Shown: positions 16,073 through 24,914, counted from the stretch's first letter. The stretch is DNA of 32,387 nucleotides from an uncultured bacterium (GCA_949299935.1 CASGCE010000027.1:1-32387), one strand, 5' to 3'. The notes: a model not told the origin generated them from the sequence alone. Translations and numbers: made by a program.

Positions 16073-17022
16073 TAATACTTCACTCCTATAAAATTAAGAA
16101 CCTTGCCGCATCCAAGTTGGTTTATGCAATAGTCATATTGTTTTGGATGAGATTCTTTCATTAATTCAAAGCGATTCGGGGATTTTTCACTTTGAACTCC
16201 AAACATACAGAACATACAACCTGTGCGTTTGGCTTTGGTTGTGTAATATTTGCCGGATTTATCCTGTTTAATTTCTCCGTAAACAGAACAATACGGGACA
16301 TCAAACTCAACCAAATATTTTAAAATATCCTGTTCTGTCCAAAATCCTAGTGGGGTAGATGTGGGACGTTTAACATCAAAAGAATTACAGCCTTTTCTAA
16401 GATACTCGCTTTTTCTTAGATTACTCTCTGCCGCCATTGTTGCGATAATCGGATGCAAGCCCGTTTCTTTTTCGAACTTTTTGGCGGGTTTCTTTTTCAT
16501 AACATTGCAACACTGAGCAGATATTTTAATGTCACTGTCACGTAAAAAATTCCATTTTGCTAGACAATAACGAGAACCGTATTTTTTGACATAATCGCTG
16601 TTTGGATCAAATTTCTTAGCTGTATAACCGTTTGGATTTCTGCGGTTATCTTCAATAAATTTCGCAACTTCTTTACTTATTACAGGATATCCGTATTCCT
16701 CAATTACTTTGTGGAATGGAAGGTCAGGTCTTAATATTATTGTATTATCAAAAGATTTTACAAAATTATGGACTTCGGGATATTCCAATCCTGTGTCTAT
16801 AAAAACAGCAGGGATATCAGGATAAAGACTCCGACCCAGATGCAAAAGAACGGTAGAATCTTTTCCACCAGAGAATGAGACATATACTTTACCATCAAAG
16901 TGTTCGTAAAATTGTTTAATTCTATTCTTCGATAGTTCAATCTTTAAATGTAATGGTAAGCTCTGCCGCTGTTTAAGAAAATTCCTTTTCAATGCGGCTT
17001 CTTCAGGTGTAATTTTAGACAT
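16072..17022 (-). CDS. PAPS reductase-like PP-loop protein (phage)
   Basis: 316 residues. YVSFSGGKDSTVLLHL (48-62) is the PP-loop of the PAPS reductase/ATP pyrophosphatase family, with VFIDTGLEYPEV following. The C-terminal half is rich in cysteine: AQCCNVMK, RKGCNSF, TGCMFCMFG, YCINQLGCG. These could bind an Fe-S cluster or zinc. In phages such genes are usually of unknown role; proteins of this fold (e.g. DndC) serve DNA sulfur modification. It lies between two methyltransferase genes in the head operon, consistent with DNA modification, but a sulfate-assimilation role cannot be excluded. Confidence 0.8.
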   Translation of the reverse strand: MSKITPEEAALKRNFLKQRQSLPLHLKIELSKNRIKQFYEHFDGKVYVSFSGGKDSTVLLHLGRSLYPDIPAVFIDTGLEYPEVHNFVKSFDNTIILRPDLPFHKVIEEYGYPVISKEVAKFIEDNRRNPNGYTAKKFDPNSDYVKKYGSRYCLAKWNFLRDSDIKISAQCCNVMKKKPAKKFEKETGLHPIIATMAAESNLRKSEYLRKGCNSFDVKRPTSTPLGFWTEQDILKYLVEFDVPYCSVYGEIKQDKSGKYYTTKAKRTGCMFCMFGVQSEKSPNRFELMKESHPKQYDYCINQLGCGKVLNFIGVKY

Positions 17023-17029
17023 AATCTTC

Positions 17030-17884
17030 CTATTTGTTTTGAGAAATTCGTATTTCTGCTAATTTTGTGTACTCAGGATTAAGTTCTATACCAATCCATT
17101 TACGGTTTAATCTGTTTGCAGCAACGGCAGTCGTGCCGCTACCAATAAATGGATCTAAAACAATGCCATTTTCAGGACATCCGGCTTTGATTGGTATTTC
17201 TAAAAGTGCCGGAGGAAAAACTGCAAAGTGTGCTCCATGATATGCGTGAGTTGCAATACTCCAAACTGTTCGTGTATTTCTCCCGGATATTTCACCACTG
17301 AGCATTCGTTTTTGCAGACGTTCAAAGTTTGTTTTATTTAAACCTTGATAATTCGCACCTTTATTAATTCCGCATCCGCTTTTACAGCGTTCATAAGTTG
17401 ACTGTTTAATAGGTTCTAATTGTCTTTCAAAATAATATTTTTTATTTTTTGAAAAGAAAAATAGATATTCAAAATCAACGGTGAATCTGTCTTTTGCACT
17501 TTGTGGTGCTGCATTTGGTTTTTGCCAAATGATTACATTGCGGACAGTCCAACCTCTGTTTGACATTTCAATAGCAAAACGGAACGGCAACAAACTCAAT
17601 TTTTTGTTTAAATAAGTATCACCAATATTTACCCAACAGGTGCCGTCATCTTTTAAAACACGTTTTACTTCATCAAAAATGTCACAAAGATGATTAATGT
17701 AGGCATTAAAATAAGGTTCTGTGCCGAGTTCTCCGAGCCAACCATCCTGCCACTTAACAGGTTCTGTTTTGTAATCACGCAATCCCCAGTATGGCGGAGA
17801 CGTAATACACATATTTATGGAGGCATCGGGAAATGTTTTTAAGATTTCCAGTGCGTGTCCTGTATGGATTTTATTCAAGTCCAT
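17030..17884 (-). CDS. Site-specific DNA methyltransferase (N4-cytosine/N6-adenine, beta class)
   Basis: 284 residues from the ATG at 17884, where GGAGG lies 4 nt upstream. The N-terminus has INMCITSPPYWGLRDY (catalytic SPPY) and the C-terminus DPFIGSGTTAVAANRLNRKW and IELNPEY (AdoMet-binding motif), an order typical of beta-class enzymes. The gene starts inside the last codons of the portal gene. With the Dam-like enzyme it gives the prophage two methyltransferases of different class. Which base and site it modifies cannot be read here. It is most likely an orphan with no restriction partner nearby, so it may protect the phage genome. Confidence 0.85.
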   Translation of the reverse strand: MDLNKIHTGHALEILKTFPDASINMCITSPPYWGLRDYKTEPVKWQDGWLGELGTEPYFNAYINHLCDIFDEVKRVLKDDGTCWVNIGDTYLNKKLSLLPFRFAIEMSNRGWTVRNVIIWQKPNAAPQSAKDRFTVDFEYLFFFSKNKKYYFERQLEPIKQSTYERCKSGCGINKGANYQGLNKTNFERLQKRMLSGEISGRNTRTVWSIATHAYHGAHFAVFPPALLEIPIKAGCPENGIVLDPFIGSGTTAVAANRLNRKWIGIELNPEYTKLAEIRISQNK

Positions 17885-19331
17885 CCGACCTCCCTTGCAG
17901 TTCACACAGGAAAAGTGCTTTTTGAAGTGATTGTTCAAACTTCTTTGAATGCAGATTTTTATCCGTTAAAAGCTCGTAAGCCTCATCAAAATCATCGCAA
18001 TCCTCAAGTAATGAAATTAAGGGTGAAATCATCTGTTGAGCCTGTTCATTTAATTTTTTCGTTGAAATAAACTCAAGCAGATTTTCTATTTGTTCTTGTC
18101 CGGGAACAGACGGTTCGCTTTCTTTAAATTCTTTAAACTGCGGACTTGTTGCAGTCGGCAACTCCTCTTGAATTTCAAAATCCTCATCTTCAAGACCGTA
18201 GGCTTTAATAAAATAATCTTTTGTGAATTTAACGCCAGTATCGGAGAGAATTTTATCCCTCTGAGCAAGTGTCAAATCTACATCTTCAGGGGCATATAAT
18301 TGAAATATAGGGACTTCTTCGTTTGAAAAGTTAATTTCATAAATCCAACGGATAAGTTGATTTATAACACTTTCAACAAGTTTTTTATCTGAATCAATAA
18401 TGTCCTGACGAACAGCCATGTGCGTATTTGCAGCCGCATAACTTCCTGTTGAGCCTATTTCTGTTGTAAGAGTTTGTCCTAAGATTGCTTTTGAAATTTC
18501 AGAATTCATCTTATCAATGAGTTTTTCATAAATCTCGGCAGATGAGGATTTGTTTGCCTCTTGGATTTCAACAGACGAATCATCAGGAATAACAGCAATG
18601 GCATCCTGTACCATATCCTCAAGCATATCGGCAAGAGTGGTTGTTTCTTCTCTTGACGCTCCTCGTGGGTGTTTGCCTATCAAATGAGGCATTCCGTATT
18701 TTTCAGTAAATACTACCCAGAATTTGAGTCCACCCTTTTTAAATGTTACAGACCAAAAGACACGAGATAATGTTCTCTCGCCATAAGGGTTGTTATAAGA
18801 TGGATTATTTTGAGCAAGCAGAAACTTTTTATCCGGGACAATTTCGCCGTAGTAATTTTCTTTAGTTCTGAATTTTAGATTATTGTCATCATCAAAACAA
18901 AACCATTCCGGCGGTTTTGCAATAATTTTTTCGGGCAGAACATGTCCTGATTTTGTTTTCTTCCAAATAATCTCTAATGGCTGATAACCAAACTGTGTCG
19001 CATCAAGAATATCACTTATTAATTTATGAATATCCAGTTTTTTGAGTAATTCTTCAATCGCTTCAGCGTTTTTATCTTTATCCAAACCTCGATTGATTTC
19101 CCAATCAAGAGATAAAACACCTGCTTTTCTTGATTGAGTGCAGGCAAACACATGGGGGTCACAAAGTAATTCCTTATAAATCCTAATATCTTTTCCTTGT
19201 TTTCTGAGAATGTTATCAGGATCGGGAAGAATGTTTGCCAGAGAATAAAAGTTTAATGCACGTTTACGGGTTGCGATTTCATCTGACAAAGAATGCTTGG
19301 AGCTTGATTTTTTCAGAATACTTTCTTCCAT
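17871..19331 (-). CDS. Portal protein (DUF935, Mu gp29-like)
   Basis: 486 residues, near the length of Mu gp29. The N-terminus LANILPDPDNILRKQGKDI and YKELLCDPHVFACTQSRKAGV, then the segment FGYQPLEIIWK and AILGQTLTTEIGSTGSYAAA are typical of the DUF935 portal family. It forms the ring through which the terminase packages DNA. It follows the tail-tube gene after 11 nt and overlaps the methyltransferase by 14 nt. The order portal - two modification genes - gpF differs from Mu, where portal and gpF are adjacent. Confidence 0.9.
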   Translation of the reverse strand: MEESILKKSSSKHSLSDEIATRKRALNFYSLANILPDPDNILRKQGKDIRIYKELLCDPHVFACTQSRKAGVLSLDWEINRGLDKDKNAEAIEELLKKLDIHKLISDILDATQFGYQPLEIIWKKTKSGHVLPEKIIAKPPEWFCFDDDNNLKFRTKENYYGEIVPDKKFLLAQNNPSYNNPYGERTLSRVFWSVTFKKGGLKFWVVFTEKYGMPHLIGKHPRGASREETTTLADMLEDMVQDAIAVIPDDSSVEIQEANKSSSAEIYEKLIDKMNSEISKAILGQTLTTEIGSTGSYAAANTHMAVRQDIIDSDKKLVESVINQLIRWIYEINFSNEEVPIFQLYAPEDVDLTLAQRDKILSDTGVKFTKDYFIKAYGLEDEDFEIQEELPTATSPQFKEFKESEPSVPGQEQIENLLEFISTKKLNEQAQQMISPLISLLEDCDDFDEAYELLTDKNLHSKKFEQSLQKALFLCELQGRSDGLE

Positions 19332-19342
19332 AATATTTACCC

Positions 19343-19864
19343 CTAAGCCCCAGTATTCTTCTTGAATGTGGCAAGCATATCGACCATTCCGACTTTATAG
19401 ATGTTTTCAAGAACATCTATTTCAAAGATTTCTACTCCGTCAACGATTAACTTGGCATATGTTACAGACATAGTTGTTTCATATTCGGCATTTTCTTGAG
19501 GTTTTATGTTACCAAGCGGGAATTCTTTAAATGTTCCGATTAAAAAAGCAGTTGCAGGAACTTCCTTAATTCTTCCTGTGCCGTTATAGGTTTCAAGGTT
19601 GGCACGAACCTGTATCATCGTTGCTAAAAACGGATTAGAACATATTGCCATAACCGATGGGTAAAGAGCGTTCCACTTGATTTTGCATTCAAGTTTGTCA
19701 ATTCCTGCGAAAAATTCGGCAGAACCGACCATACCAAGAGCCTTATGCTCTGCCATTTTGTGTTTAATCTGAGGAAGCTGAACTTCTTCAGCACGACCGA
19801 GCAGGTTGATGCCGTTCATATAAACATTGGCGTTGGTTAATTTGTTTATTTCAATTTTAGACAT
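19343..19864 (-). CDS. FII: Major tail tube protein (P2 FII-like)
   Basis: 173 residues, the usual length of P2 FII. MSKIEINKLTNANVYMNG at the N-terminus, LPQIKHKMAEHKALGMVGS and LECKIKWNALYPSV fit the phage major tail-tube family of contractile tails. It should polymerise into the inner tube. GGGAG lies 5 nt before the ATG. It is downstream of the sheath, as in P2 and Mu, with one extra small gene between them. Confidence 0.9.
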   Translation of the reverse strand: MSKIEINKLTNANVYMNGINLLGRAEEVQLPQIKHKMAEHKALGMVGSAEFFAGIDKLECKIKWNALYPSVMAICSNPFLATMIQVRANLETYNGTGRIKEVPATAFLIGTFKEFPLGNIKPQENAEYETTMSVTYAKLIVDGVEIFEIDVLENIYKVGMVDMLATFKKNTGA

Positions 19865-19873
19865 ATAAACTCC

Positions 19874-20053
19874 CTAAGATTTTTTAAAAAGACCGCAATC
19901 CCTAATCTCCACGTCTGAATAGTGCATAATAACGTATTCCTTGCTTATGGCTTGGATTAAGGGACATTTGTAGATGTTTTTGCAGTTAAAACAGATATCC
20001 GCACTGTCTGTGTGGACTTCCAAAACTCCTCTGTCATTGACGATTGCATACAT
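19874..20053 (-). CDS. Small four-cysteine protein between sheath and tube genes
   Basis: 59 residues. The ATG at 20053 immediately follows the sheath TAA (TAAATG), and the stop TAG at 19874-19876 lies just before the tube ribosome site. The frame is clean: it begins MYAIVNDRGVLEVHTDSADI, then C21-FN-C24 and C30, and C53 near the end. A CxxC-x5-C pattern with a fourth Cys could be a zinc or iron-sulphur site or a disulphide pair. I do not recognise the family. Its exact fit between two structural genes, with no spare bases, argues that it is translated with the tail operon. Role unknown; perhaps a tail-assembly factor. Confidence 0.7.
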   Translation of the reverse strand: MYAIVNDRGVLEVHTDSADICFNCKNIYKCPLIQAISKEYVIMHYSDVEIRDCGLFKKS

Positions 20054-21286
20054 TTATGAACCGCCCAGTGATTTCAACAGTTCGATATCAATAAACGATT
20101 CAAACGTAATTCTTTCTGCCGGAGTCGGAGGCATAAATTCGATATCAAAGGTTAAATGTCCGTTTGCGATTTCTGTTGCAGGGTTCTTGTCCTGATTAAA
20201 TGTACATTTACCGTCAATCAATGCACCACGACCGATTAAAGTTCTGATAAACTGGTTTACAGTTTCGCAAATAGAATCAATCAAACCGTTATCTATCGGG
20301 TAGTCCATAAACTGGAGCATTGAATATTCAACAGACTCATGAAGAATATCTGCGGTTCTTCTGACGTTTATAAAATTAGTCGGCGTTGTTGATGATGGAT
20401 AAGCAGCAGACCTATTGCCCCATGTTCTGAAACCTGAACCGTAAGAATTGAATACAGTTACAACACCGCATTCATTCAAAGCGTTAACTTCAGATGTCGG
20501 GTCATTAATCATAGATGTTAGTTGCCGTTCAACTCCAACAATTCCTTGAATTTCGGTATTTGAAGGCGACCAGTGATAACCTTTCTCAACGTCTTTTGCG
20601 GCTATTACTCCGGCTAACCTTTGAGAATAAGGCTGCAATTTTATAGAATCAGAAGTCGCATCATAAACCTTTAAATGCGGATAACAGAGGATTATACGTT
20701 CAGATGATGTATTAAAATTGATTGTACCTTCTGCCCCACGACCTGTAATAACATCCTGAACAGAAGCACCAACAGGTGCATCAACAATACCCATTGCACG
20801 AATTTTGTTGCAAATGGTGTTCATTTCAGTAACAACTGCCGTTTCCTCACAAAATACAGGTGCAATAATTGTTTTAGGGTAATAGCCAAATAAAGAATAA
20901 CAATCTTCAAATGCTTTCATTCCTGTGCGTTTACCTGTTATTGCATCAACACTTCCGTTTATTTCGCCGACAGTAACATCTGAAACATCTTCGTGTTTTT
21001 CAGGGTCATAGACATTTATGACAATAGCAATCCCGGCACCCTGGTCGAAAATCGCTTGCAGGGCTTGAGGTATAGTAAAACCGGCTTTATGATTGCCGAA
21101 ATACCTTACAGCCTCAATTTCGTTCATAATCAATGTCGGGGTATTGATTGTTTTGTATTCATCTTGTACATCTTCAATCGGTGCAGTTCCAACAATTCCG
21201 ACAACAGCAGTTTTTACAGTCGTAATTGTTCTTGCACCTTTGGTTATTTCAATGGTCTCAACGCCATGTAAAAATGATGCAGGCAT
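20054..21286 (-). CDS. FI: Tail sheath protein (P2 FI-like)
   Basis: 410 residues, near the length of P2 FI. The N-terminus FLHGVETIEITKGARTITTV and VGIVGTAP, and C-terminal motifs NFINVRRTADILHESVEYSML and FIRTLIGRGALIDG are typical of contractile sheath proteins. It should form the outer sleeve that shortens to drive the tube through the cell envelope. AAGGAG lies 7 nt before the ATG. It precedes the tube gene, as in P2 and Mu. Confidence 0.92.
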   Translation of the reverse strand: MPASFLHGVETIEITKGARTITTVKTAVVGIVGTAPIEDVQDEYKTINTPTLIMNEIEAVRYFGNHKAGFTIPQALQAIFDQGAGIAIVINVYDPEKHEDVSDVTVGEINGSVDAITGKRTGMKAFEDCYSLFGYYPKTIIAPVFCEETAVVTEMNTICNKIRAMGIVDAPVGASVQDVITGRGAEGTINFNTSSERIILCYPHLKVYDATSDSIKLQPYSQRLAGVIAAKDVEKGYHWSPSNTEIQGIVGVERQLTSMINDPTSEVNALNECGVVTVFNSYGSGFRTWGNRSAAYPSSTTPTNFINVRRTADILHESVEYSMLQFMDYPIDNGLIDSICETVNQFIRTLIGRGALIDGKCTFNQDKNPATEIANGHLTFDIEFMPPTPAERITFESFIDIELLKSLGGS

Positions 21287-21323
21287 ATATAAACTCCTTG
21301 GGGATAAATTAGTGGGGGTAAAT

Positions 21324-21740
21324 TTAAATTTCTAAATCTTGTATATTCGTTGTTGTTAGTGTGAAATTAATTCCGTATTGCCATATACCGGCTTTTTCAG
21401 AGATAAAGAAATCTTTAGATGGACTTAATTTTGAACAGCCGTCAGGTGCAAAACCTGTAAGGACAGCTTTAATTTTGTCAATGTATTCGTATGCTCCCTC
21501 ATTTTTTCTAAGGTTTCGGGTTACAACAGTAATTGAAAATTCTTTTTTGTTTTCTTGAGAAACAAATCCGAGTGCATCAGTTGAGGTGTAATTACTTCCC
21601 TGATAATGTACAAGCAAAGCTCCAATTGGATGGAGTAAGATAAATTCGACAGGTTTATCGGGGAAACCTTGAACAAGAACTTCGGGGAATGCTGTTTTTA
21701 ATTTTTCTATTATTGCATTTTCAATATCTCTAATATTCAC
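21324..21740 (-). CDS. Mu gp37-like protein (DUF1834), putative tail terminator
   Basis: 138 residues. The sequence fits the gp37 family of Mu-type phages: a helical N-terminus (IRDIENAIIEKLKTAFPEV), a middle strand region (VHYQGSNYTS), KEFSITVVTRNLRKNEGAYEYID and a C-terminal YGINFTLTTTNI. Proteins in this position cap or terminate the tail. The start is a GTG inside the DUF1320 stop region, giving an 11-nt overlap, and suggests coupled translation. The stop is 37 nt before the sheath ATG. Confidence 0.75.
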   Translation of the reverse strand: MNIRDIENAIIEKLKTAFPEVLVQGFPDKPVEFILLHPIGALLVHYQGSNYTSTDALGFVSQENKKEFSITVVTRNLRKNEGAYEYIDKIKAVLTGFAPDGCSKLSPSKDFFISEKAGIWQYGINFTLTTTNIQDLEI

Positions 21741-22173
21741 TTAATCTGTGCTTCCCGAATAATCTGTCAATAATATCTTTGTTGGTTTTGTATTCTTCAG
21801 CATTAAATCCGGCTGTTTCAAAAGAATCGTTTTCACTTTGCAGGGATATAACACCTTTTTGGATATCTTTCAGAGTTGAGATTGCGTTTTTGTAGTTGTT
21901 TTCAATAACTTCCGGCATTTCATCTCTCATTCTGCGTGTGTAGAGCCTGTGAATACTTAAATCGATAGCAAGGATACGAAGTAAAGGAAAATGGGTATTG
22001 AGAGGCAAAGAGTATCGACCTCTCAAGTACCCATCGATGAGCGTAGAAGAATAAAGGATTGCCTCTTGGGCAACGACACGATCGACAGCTTCTTGCCCAT
22101 CATCAGAAGTGAGCTGGATAAGAGTAGGGGTAGAGGTTTGTGTTTCGATATCTTCGATCGTGCAATAATCCAT
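21730..22173 (-). CDS. DUF1320 head-tail connector protein (Mu gp36-like)
   Basis: 147 residues. MDYCTIEDIETQTSTPTLIQLT and LYSSTLIDGYLRGRYSLPLNTHFPLLRILAIDL match the DUF1320 family, which forms part of the head-tail connector of Mu-type phages. AAAGG is 9 nt before the ATG, 1 nt beyond the preceding stop. It lies between the head genes and the gp37-like gene, as in Mu (gp36-gp37). Confidence 0.88.
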   Translation of the reverse strand: MDYCTIEDIETQTSTPTLIQLTSDDGQEAVDRVVAQEAILYSSTLIDGYLRGRYSLPLNTHFPLLRILAIDLSIHRLYTRRMRDEMPEVIENNYKNAISTLKDIQKGVISLQSENDSFETAGFNAEEYKTNKDIIDRLFGKHRLSEY

Positions 22174-22174
22174 A

Positions 22175-22516
22175 TTAACAGCCTTTCAAAATCCTTATTT
22201 CCTGACCTGCTGTTCCGGCATCAAGAGCGTAGCCGTTTGTAACGGCAGAGTCTGCAACTTTAACAGCTTTCCCGTCTGCATCAGATGCAATGGCATCTCC
22301 GACAGCGATTGTTCCGGCAGCTTCAATAAGCAGAATTCCTAAAACCGCAACAGGAACATACTGTCCTTTTTCGATTGCAACATCTGAAACACCGAGAGCC
22401 TTAGCACCTGCGGCACAATAATTGCCGTCAAATCCTATAAATCTGTGCTGCTCTAAATCAGCAGAAGCAAGAACAGAATCAATTAAAAGAGGTTTGTAGG
22501 TTTTATTTGTTGTCAT
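22175..22516 (-). CDS. Putative head decoration protein (DUF2190-like)
   Basis: 113 residues from the ATG at 22516 (GGAGG 5 nt upstream). It is rich in Ala, Val and Gly with repeated short strands (AVLGILLIEAAGTIAVGDAIASDADGK), like the trimeric DUF2190 proteins that coat phage capsids. An alternative start at 22555 lies inside the preceding gene and lacks support. The overlap of 14 nt with that gene suggests coupling. The family assignment rests on this strand-rich pattern and on its place downstream of the capsid gene. Confidence 0.72.
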   Translation of the reverse strand: MTTNKTYKPLLIDSVLASADLEQHRFIGFDGNYCAAGAKALGVSDVAIEKGQYVPVAVLGILLIEAAGTIAVGDAIASDADGKAVKVADSAVTNGYALDAGTAGQEIRILKGC

Positions 22517-22838
22517 CAGAACCTCCTTTTTCATATTCTTTTGATTCTTCTTCAACAGTTACGGTTTCAGACTCAGTTTCGGTTTTTGTTTCTGCTTTTG
22601 TCTGATTTTTAGCAGTGGTTTTGTTTTCAGACTTCTTGTTCCCTGTTGATGCAGTTTTATTAGAAGTCTGAGTTTGTGCTTTAGATTTTGCCGGAGCTGA
22701 CTGATTTGGCAGAAGTTCCACAAAATCTTCAAGACGTTTTGCTTGATTTTCATCAAGTTCAATAGTTGAACTTTCTTTATACACTGTGCCATTGTGCATA
22801 ATTGAGGTATGCTTAACCTTGTACTTCAGTAGTGTCAT
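22503..22838 (-). CDS. Small head-operon protein with Lys/Thr/Glu-rich tail
   Basis: 111 residues from the ATG at 22838 (GGAGG 5 nt upstream, inside the last capsid codons). The first 45 residues (KYKVKHTSIMHNGTVYKESS, then ENQAKRLEDFVELL) look folded; the rest is a low-complexity string of Lys, Thr, Ser and Glu (TKAETKTETESETVTVEEE). Similar short proteins occur after the capsid gene in Mu-like prophages. Its role is unknown; the tail may be disordered and bind capsid or DNA. It overlaps both neighbours, so it is probably expressed with them. Confidence 0.7.
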   Translation of the reverse strand: MTLLKYKVKHTSIMHNGTVYKESSTIELDENQAKRLEDFVELLPNQSAPAKSKAQTQTSNKTASTGNKKSENKTTAKNQTKAETKTETESETVTVEEESKEYEKGGSDDNK

Positions 22839-23793
22839 TCGTACCTCCATTATCTTTTTTAGGGTCATAATTCGGGTCATTTACTCCGGATATCAAGTAT
22901 CCGGCTTCCGCACCGACTAAAAACGGTGTGTAAATGTCGGTAGCCCTGATATACTTAACTTTGTTGCCCTCTTTTTGATATTCATCAACTTGCAGGGCGT
23001 CTTTTTTGCGGACAGTGTAACCGTAAGACGGATCGTATTCAGTTCTTGAACTACCAAGGTTTGGAACGTAAGCAAGGACAATATTATCCTGCCAAATTCT
23101 GACAAAATTCCCGTCTTTGTCGACAAAGATTGATTTTCCGATGAAAATGTTTTCAATCTCGAAAATTTCTTTTAATAAATTAATTGTTACTAATTTATTG
23201 AGATTGTCGGAAATCAAACCTTTAAGCTGAGGGTGTTTTTTGAGGGTTTTCCAAGCGGCTTGCCCTATAACCATAGTGTTCGGGTCTTGAGCAATTTTAG
23301 AGGAAACCGCATCTTTTGCATCATCGATTACACCCTGAGGGTCAGAAGTTTGGTCTGTAAAACAAGATGTGCCGGACAATAAAATTTTGTTGCCATCAGG
23401 ATATTTATTAGCATCTTGAGCCAAATCCGCACACTGTTTTTCAAGTTTTAACTTCAAACCTTCCGTTACAACGTTTGTTGCATGAAGCTGTAACTTAACT
23501 TTTTCTGCTTCCTGTTCTTCTCTATAATCTATAGGATAAGACAGGTCGTGTTCAGTGAGGGTAGTTGTATGTTTTTTGAAACCTTGCGGTGATATGACGT
23601 TTGAATTCGCTCTTATTGCACGTTCGGTATCGTAAAGATTGAACGCTTCTTTGTTGAATTCAAATATGTCGATTTTTTCTTTCTCAGAAGTGATTTCAGG
23701 GAACAGATGCTGTGCAACAAAGGCATTATTACTGTAACCACGAGCGACTTCTGAGAGATACGCATTTATGCGTAATTCTTCCAATCTTCCCAT
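22813..23793 (-). CDS. Major capsid protein (HK97-like fold)
   Basis: 326 residues. It has the size, position and tone of a major capsid protein: a helical N-arm (MGRLEELRINAYLSEVARGY), YPIDYREEQEAEKVKLQLHA, a long spine-like helix (TEGLKLKLEKQCADLAQDA), MVIGQAAWKTLKKHPQL and a C-terminal strand region. It follows the protease/scaffold gene by 32 nt, as in Mu (I then T). I cannot tell whether it belongs with Mu gpT or with the capsid-E group. GGAG precedes the ATG. Confidence 0.82.
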   Translation of the reverse strand: MGRLEELRINAYLSEVARGYSNNAFVAQHLFPEITSEKEKIDIFEFNKEAFNLYDTERAIRANSNVISPQGFKKHTTTLTEHDLSYPIDYREEQEAEKVKLQLHATNVVTEGLKLKLEKQCADLAQDANKYPDGNKILLSGTSCFTDQTSDPQGVIDDAKDAVSSKIAQDPNTMVIGQAAWKTLKKHPQLKGLISDNLNKLVTINLLKEIFEIENIFIGKSIFVDKDGNFVRIWQDNIVLAYVPNLGSSRTEYDPSYGYTVRKKDALQVDEYQKEGNKVKYIRATDIYTPFLVGAEAGYLISGVNDPNYDPKKDNGGTNDTTEVQG

Positions 23794-23825
23794 TTAAACT
23801 CCTTTTATATCAATGTTTCGGGGTA

Positions 23826-24806
23826 TTACTTATTTAATTTGAGCAGTGCATCTTTAAATGAGATGTTTTCTTTTGCCGCAAGAGCCTTAGCCTCTTTGAA
23901 TACCTCAACGCTTTCCTCATCTGCGTTTGCAAATTTTTCAACATCTTCATTTGTTTGGTCGGTTTGCTTTTCTTTAGTGGCAAACTCACCGTATTTTATT
24001 TGATTCGGCAGGGACTCAATAAAAGATTTGAAGTCGAGAACGACTGTTGAATCCTCGCCGAATTTTTTGACATTATCTAACTCCTGAAGAACAGATAAGA
24101 CAATATTTTTGTTTGTAGGAACTAATGTTCCCTTTTCAATTTGTTTGTCGATGAATTCTTCAAATTCTTTTTTCTTCAAAGAAGTTTTAATGTCTAATAA
24201 TTCTTTTTCAATTTCTTCTTTACCCTGTGCCTTTTCTTTAAAAGTTGCGACTTCATCGGATAAAGCAGAAATTTTTTCTTTTAAAGATTTGATTGTTTCA
24301 AGTTTTTTGTTTGACTCCTTGAATGTTGCAAGTTGATTTTCAAGGTCTGTAACCTGATTTTTCAAATCTTCAATTTCCTGTTGTGAAAATTGTTCCGGCT
24401 CATCTTCAGCATTGAATTCAAAAGTATCAGCTTCTGATTCCATAAATTTGATAGGTTCTAAACCTTTAACCTGCGGAATTGCAGCACCCAAGAAAGAAAC
24501 GGCTTTAAGGTATGCACCTTTACCCTCAAGATTTCTGTATAATTCAACAGAAACTTTTTTGTACTTGCCGTCATTAACAGCCTGTTCAAATTCTTCCGGC
24601 ACTTCTTTAAAACTCACTTTGAGTTTATCTCCGTCAGCTTTTACGGTATCAACCCATCCGTAAGCGGGGCCTGATTGCTGATGGTCGATTGTAATAGGGG
24701 CTTCACAGAATTGCGGGTCATAATTTTTAGCAATCTGTGCGATTTCTTTTTTTGTAAACTTTCCCTGCGGGTAAGTTCCGGCTTTAAATACTTCAAAAAA
24801 TTTCAT
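23826..24806 (-). CDS. I: Mu gpI-like prohead protease/scaffold
   Basis: 326 residues. The N-terminal 115 residues look like a phage head-maturation protease: ITIDHQQSGPAYGW (H42), KKVSVELYR (S86) and AVSFLGAAIPQVKG (S104), with one of the serines likely catalytic. From 140 to 230 there is a long charged coiled coil (EIEDLKNQVTDLENQLATFK), as expected for a scaffold. In Mu, gpI and its internal start product Z give protease and scaffold. First gene of the leftward late operon; AAGG precedes the ATG, after a 72-nt leader from the predicted start. Confidence 0.88.
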   Translation of the reverse strand: MKFFEVFKAGTYPQGKFTKKEIAQIAKNYDPQFCEAPITIDHQQSGPAYGWVDTVKADGDKLKVSFKEVPEEFEQAVNDGKYKKVSVELYRNLEGKGAYLKAVSFLGAAIPQVKGLEPIKFMESEADTFEFNAEDEPEQFSQQEIEDLKNQVTDLENQLATFKESNKKLETIKSLKEKISALSDEVATFKEKAQGKEEIEKELLDIKTSLKKKEFEEFIDKQIEKGTLVPTNKNIVLSVLQELDNVKKFGEDSTVVLDFKSFIESLPNQIKYGEFATKEKQTDQTNEDVEKFANADEESVEVFKEAKALAAKENISFKDALLKLNK

Positions 24807-24845
24807 TTTTTACCTTCTTTGTAAATCTCGTATTAAATATTTTTG

Positions 24846-24859
24846 CACCTCGAAAGGTG
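24846..24859 (-). promoter_or_regulatory. Leader hairpin of the leftward late transcript
   Basis: Stem CACCT/AGGTG with loop TTCG (minus sense). It lies directly after the shared leader sequence AAAAGGACACC (24866-24856, minus). It is about 40 nt before the gpI start. Confidence 0.5.
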
Positions 24860-24882
24860 TCCTTTTAAAAATCTGTATATTC

Positions 24883-24914
24883 GGAGTATAAACGATGTGG
24901 CTCAACGGTTTCAA
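24883..24914 (-). promoter_or_regulatory. Leftward late promoter element
   Basis: On the minus strand TTGAAA (24914-24909), 18-nt spacer, TATACT (24890-24885); both hexamers match the sigma70 consensus at 5 of 6 positions. The element matches the rightward one at 24978-25009 at 23 of 32 positions, including CGTTGA inside the spacer and GTTTA before the -10. It drives protease, capsid, tail and portal genes. Confidence 0.65.
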
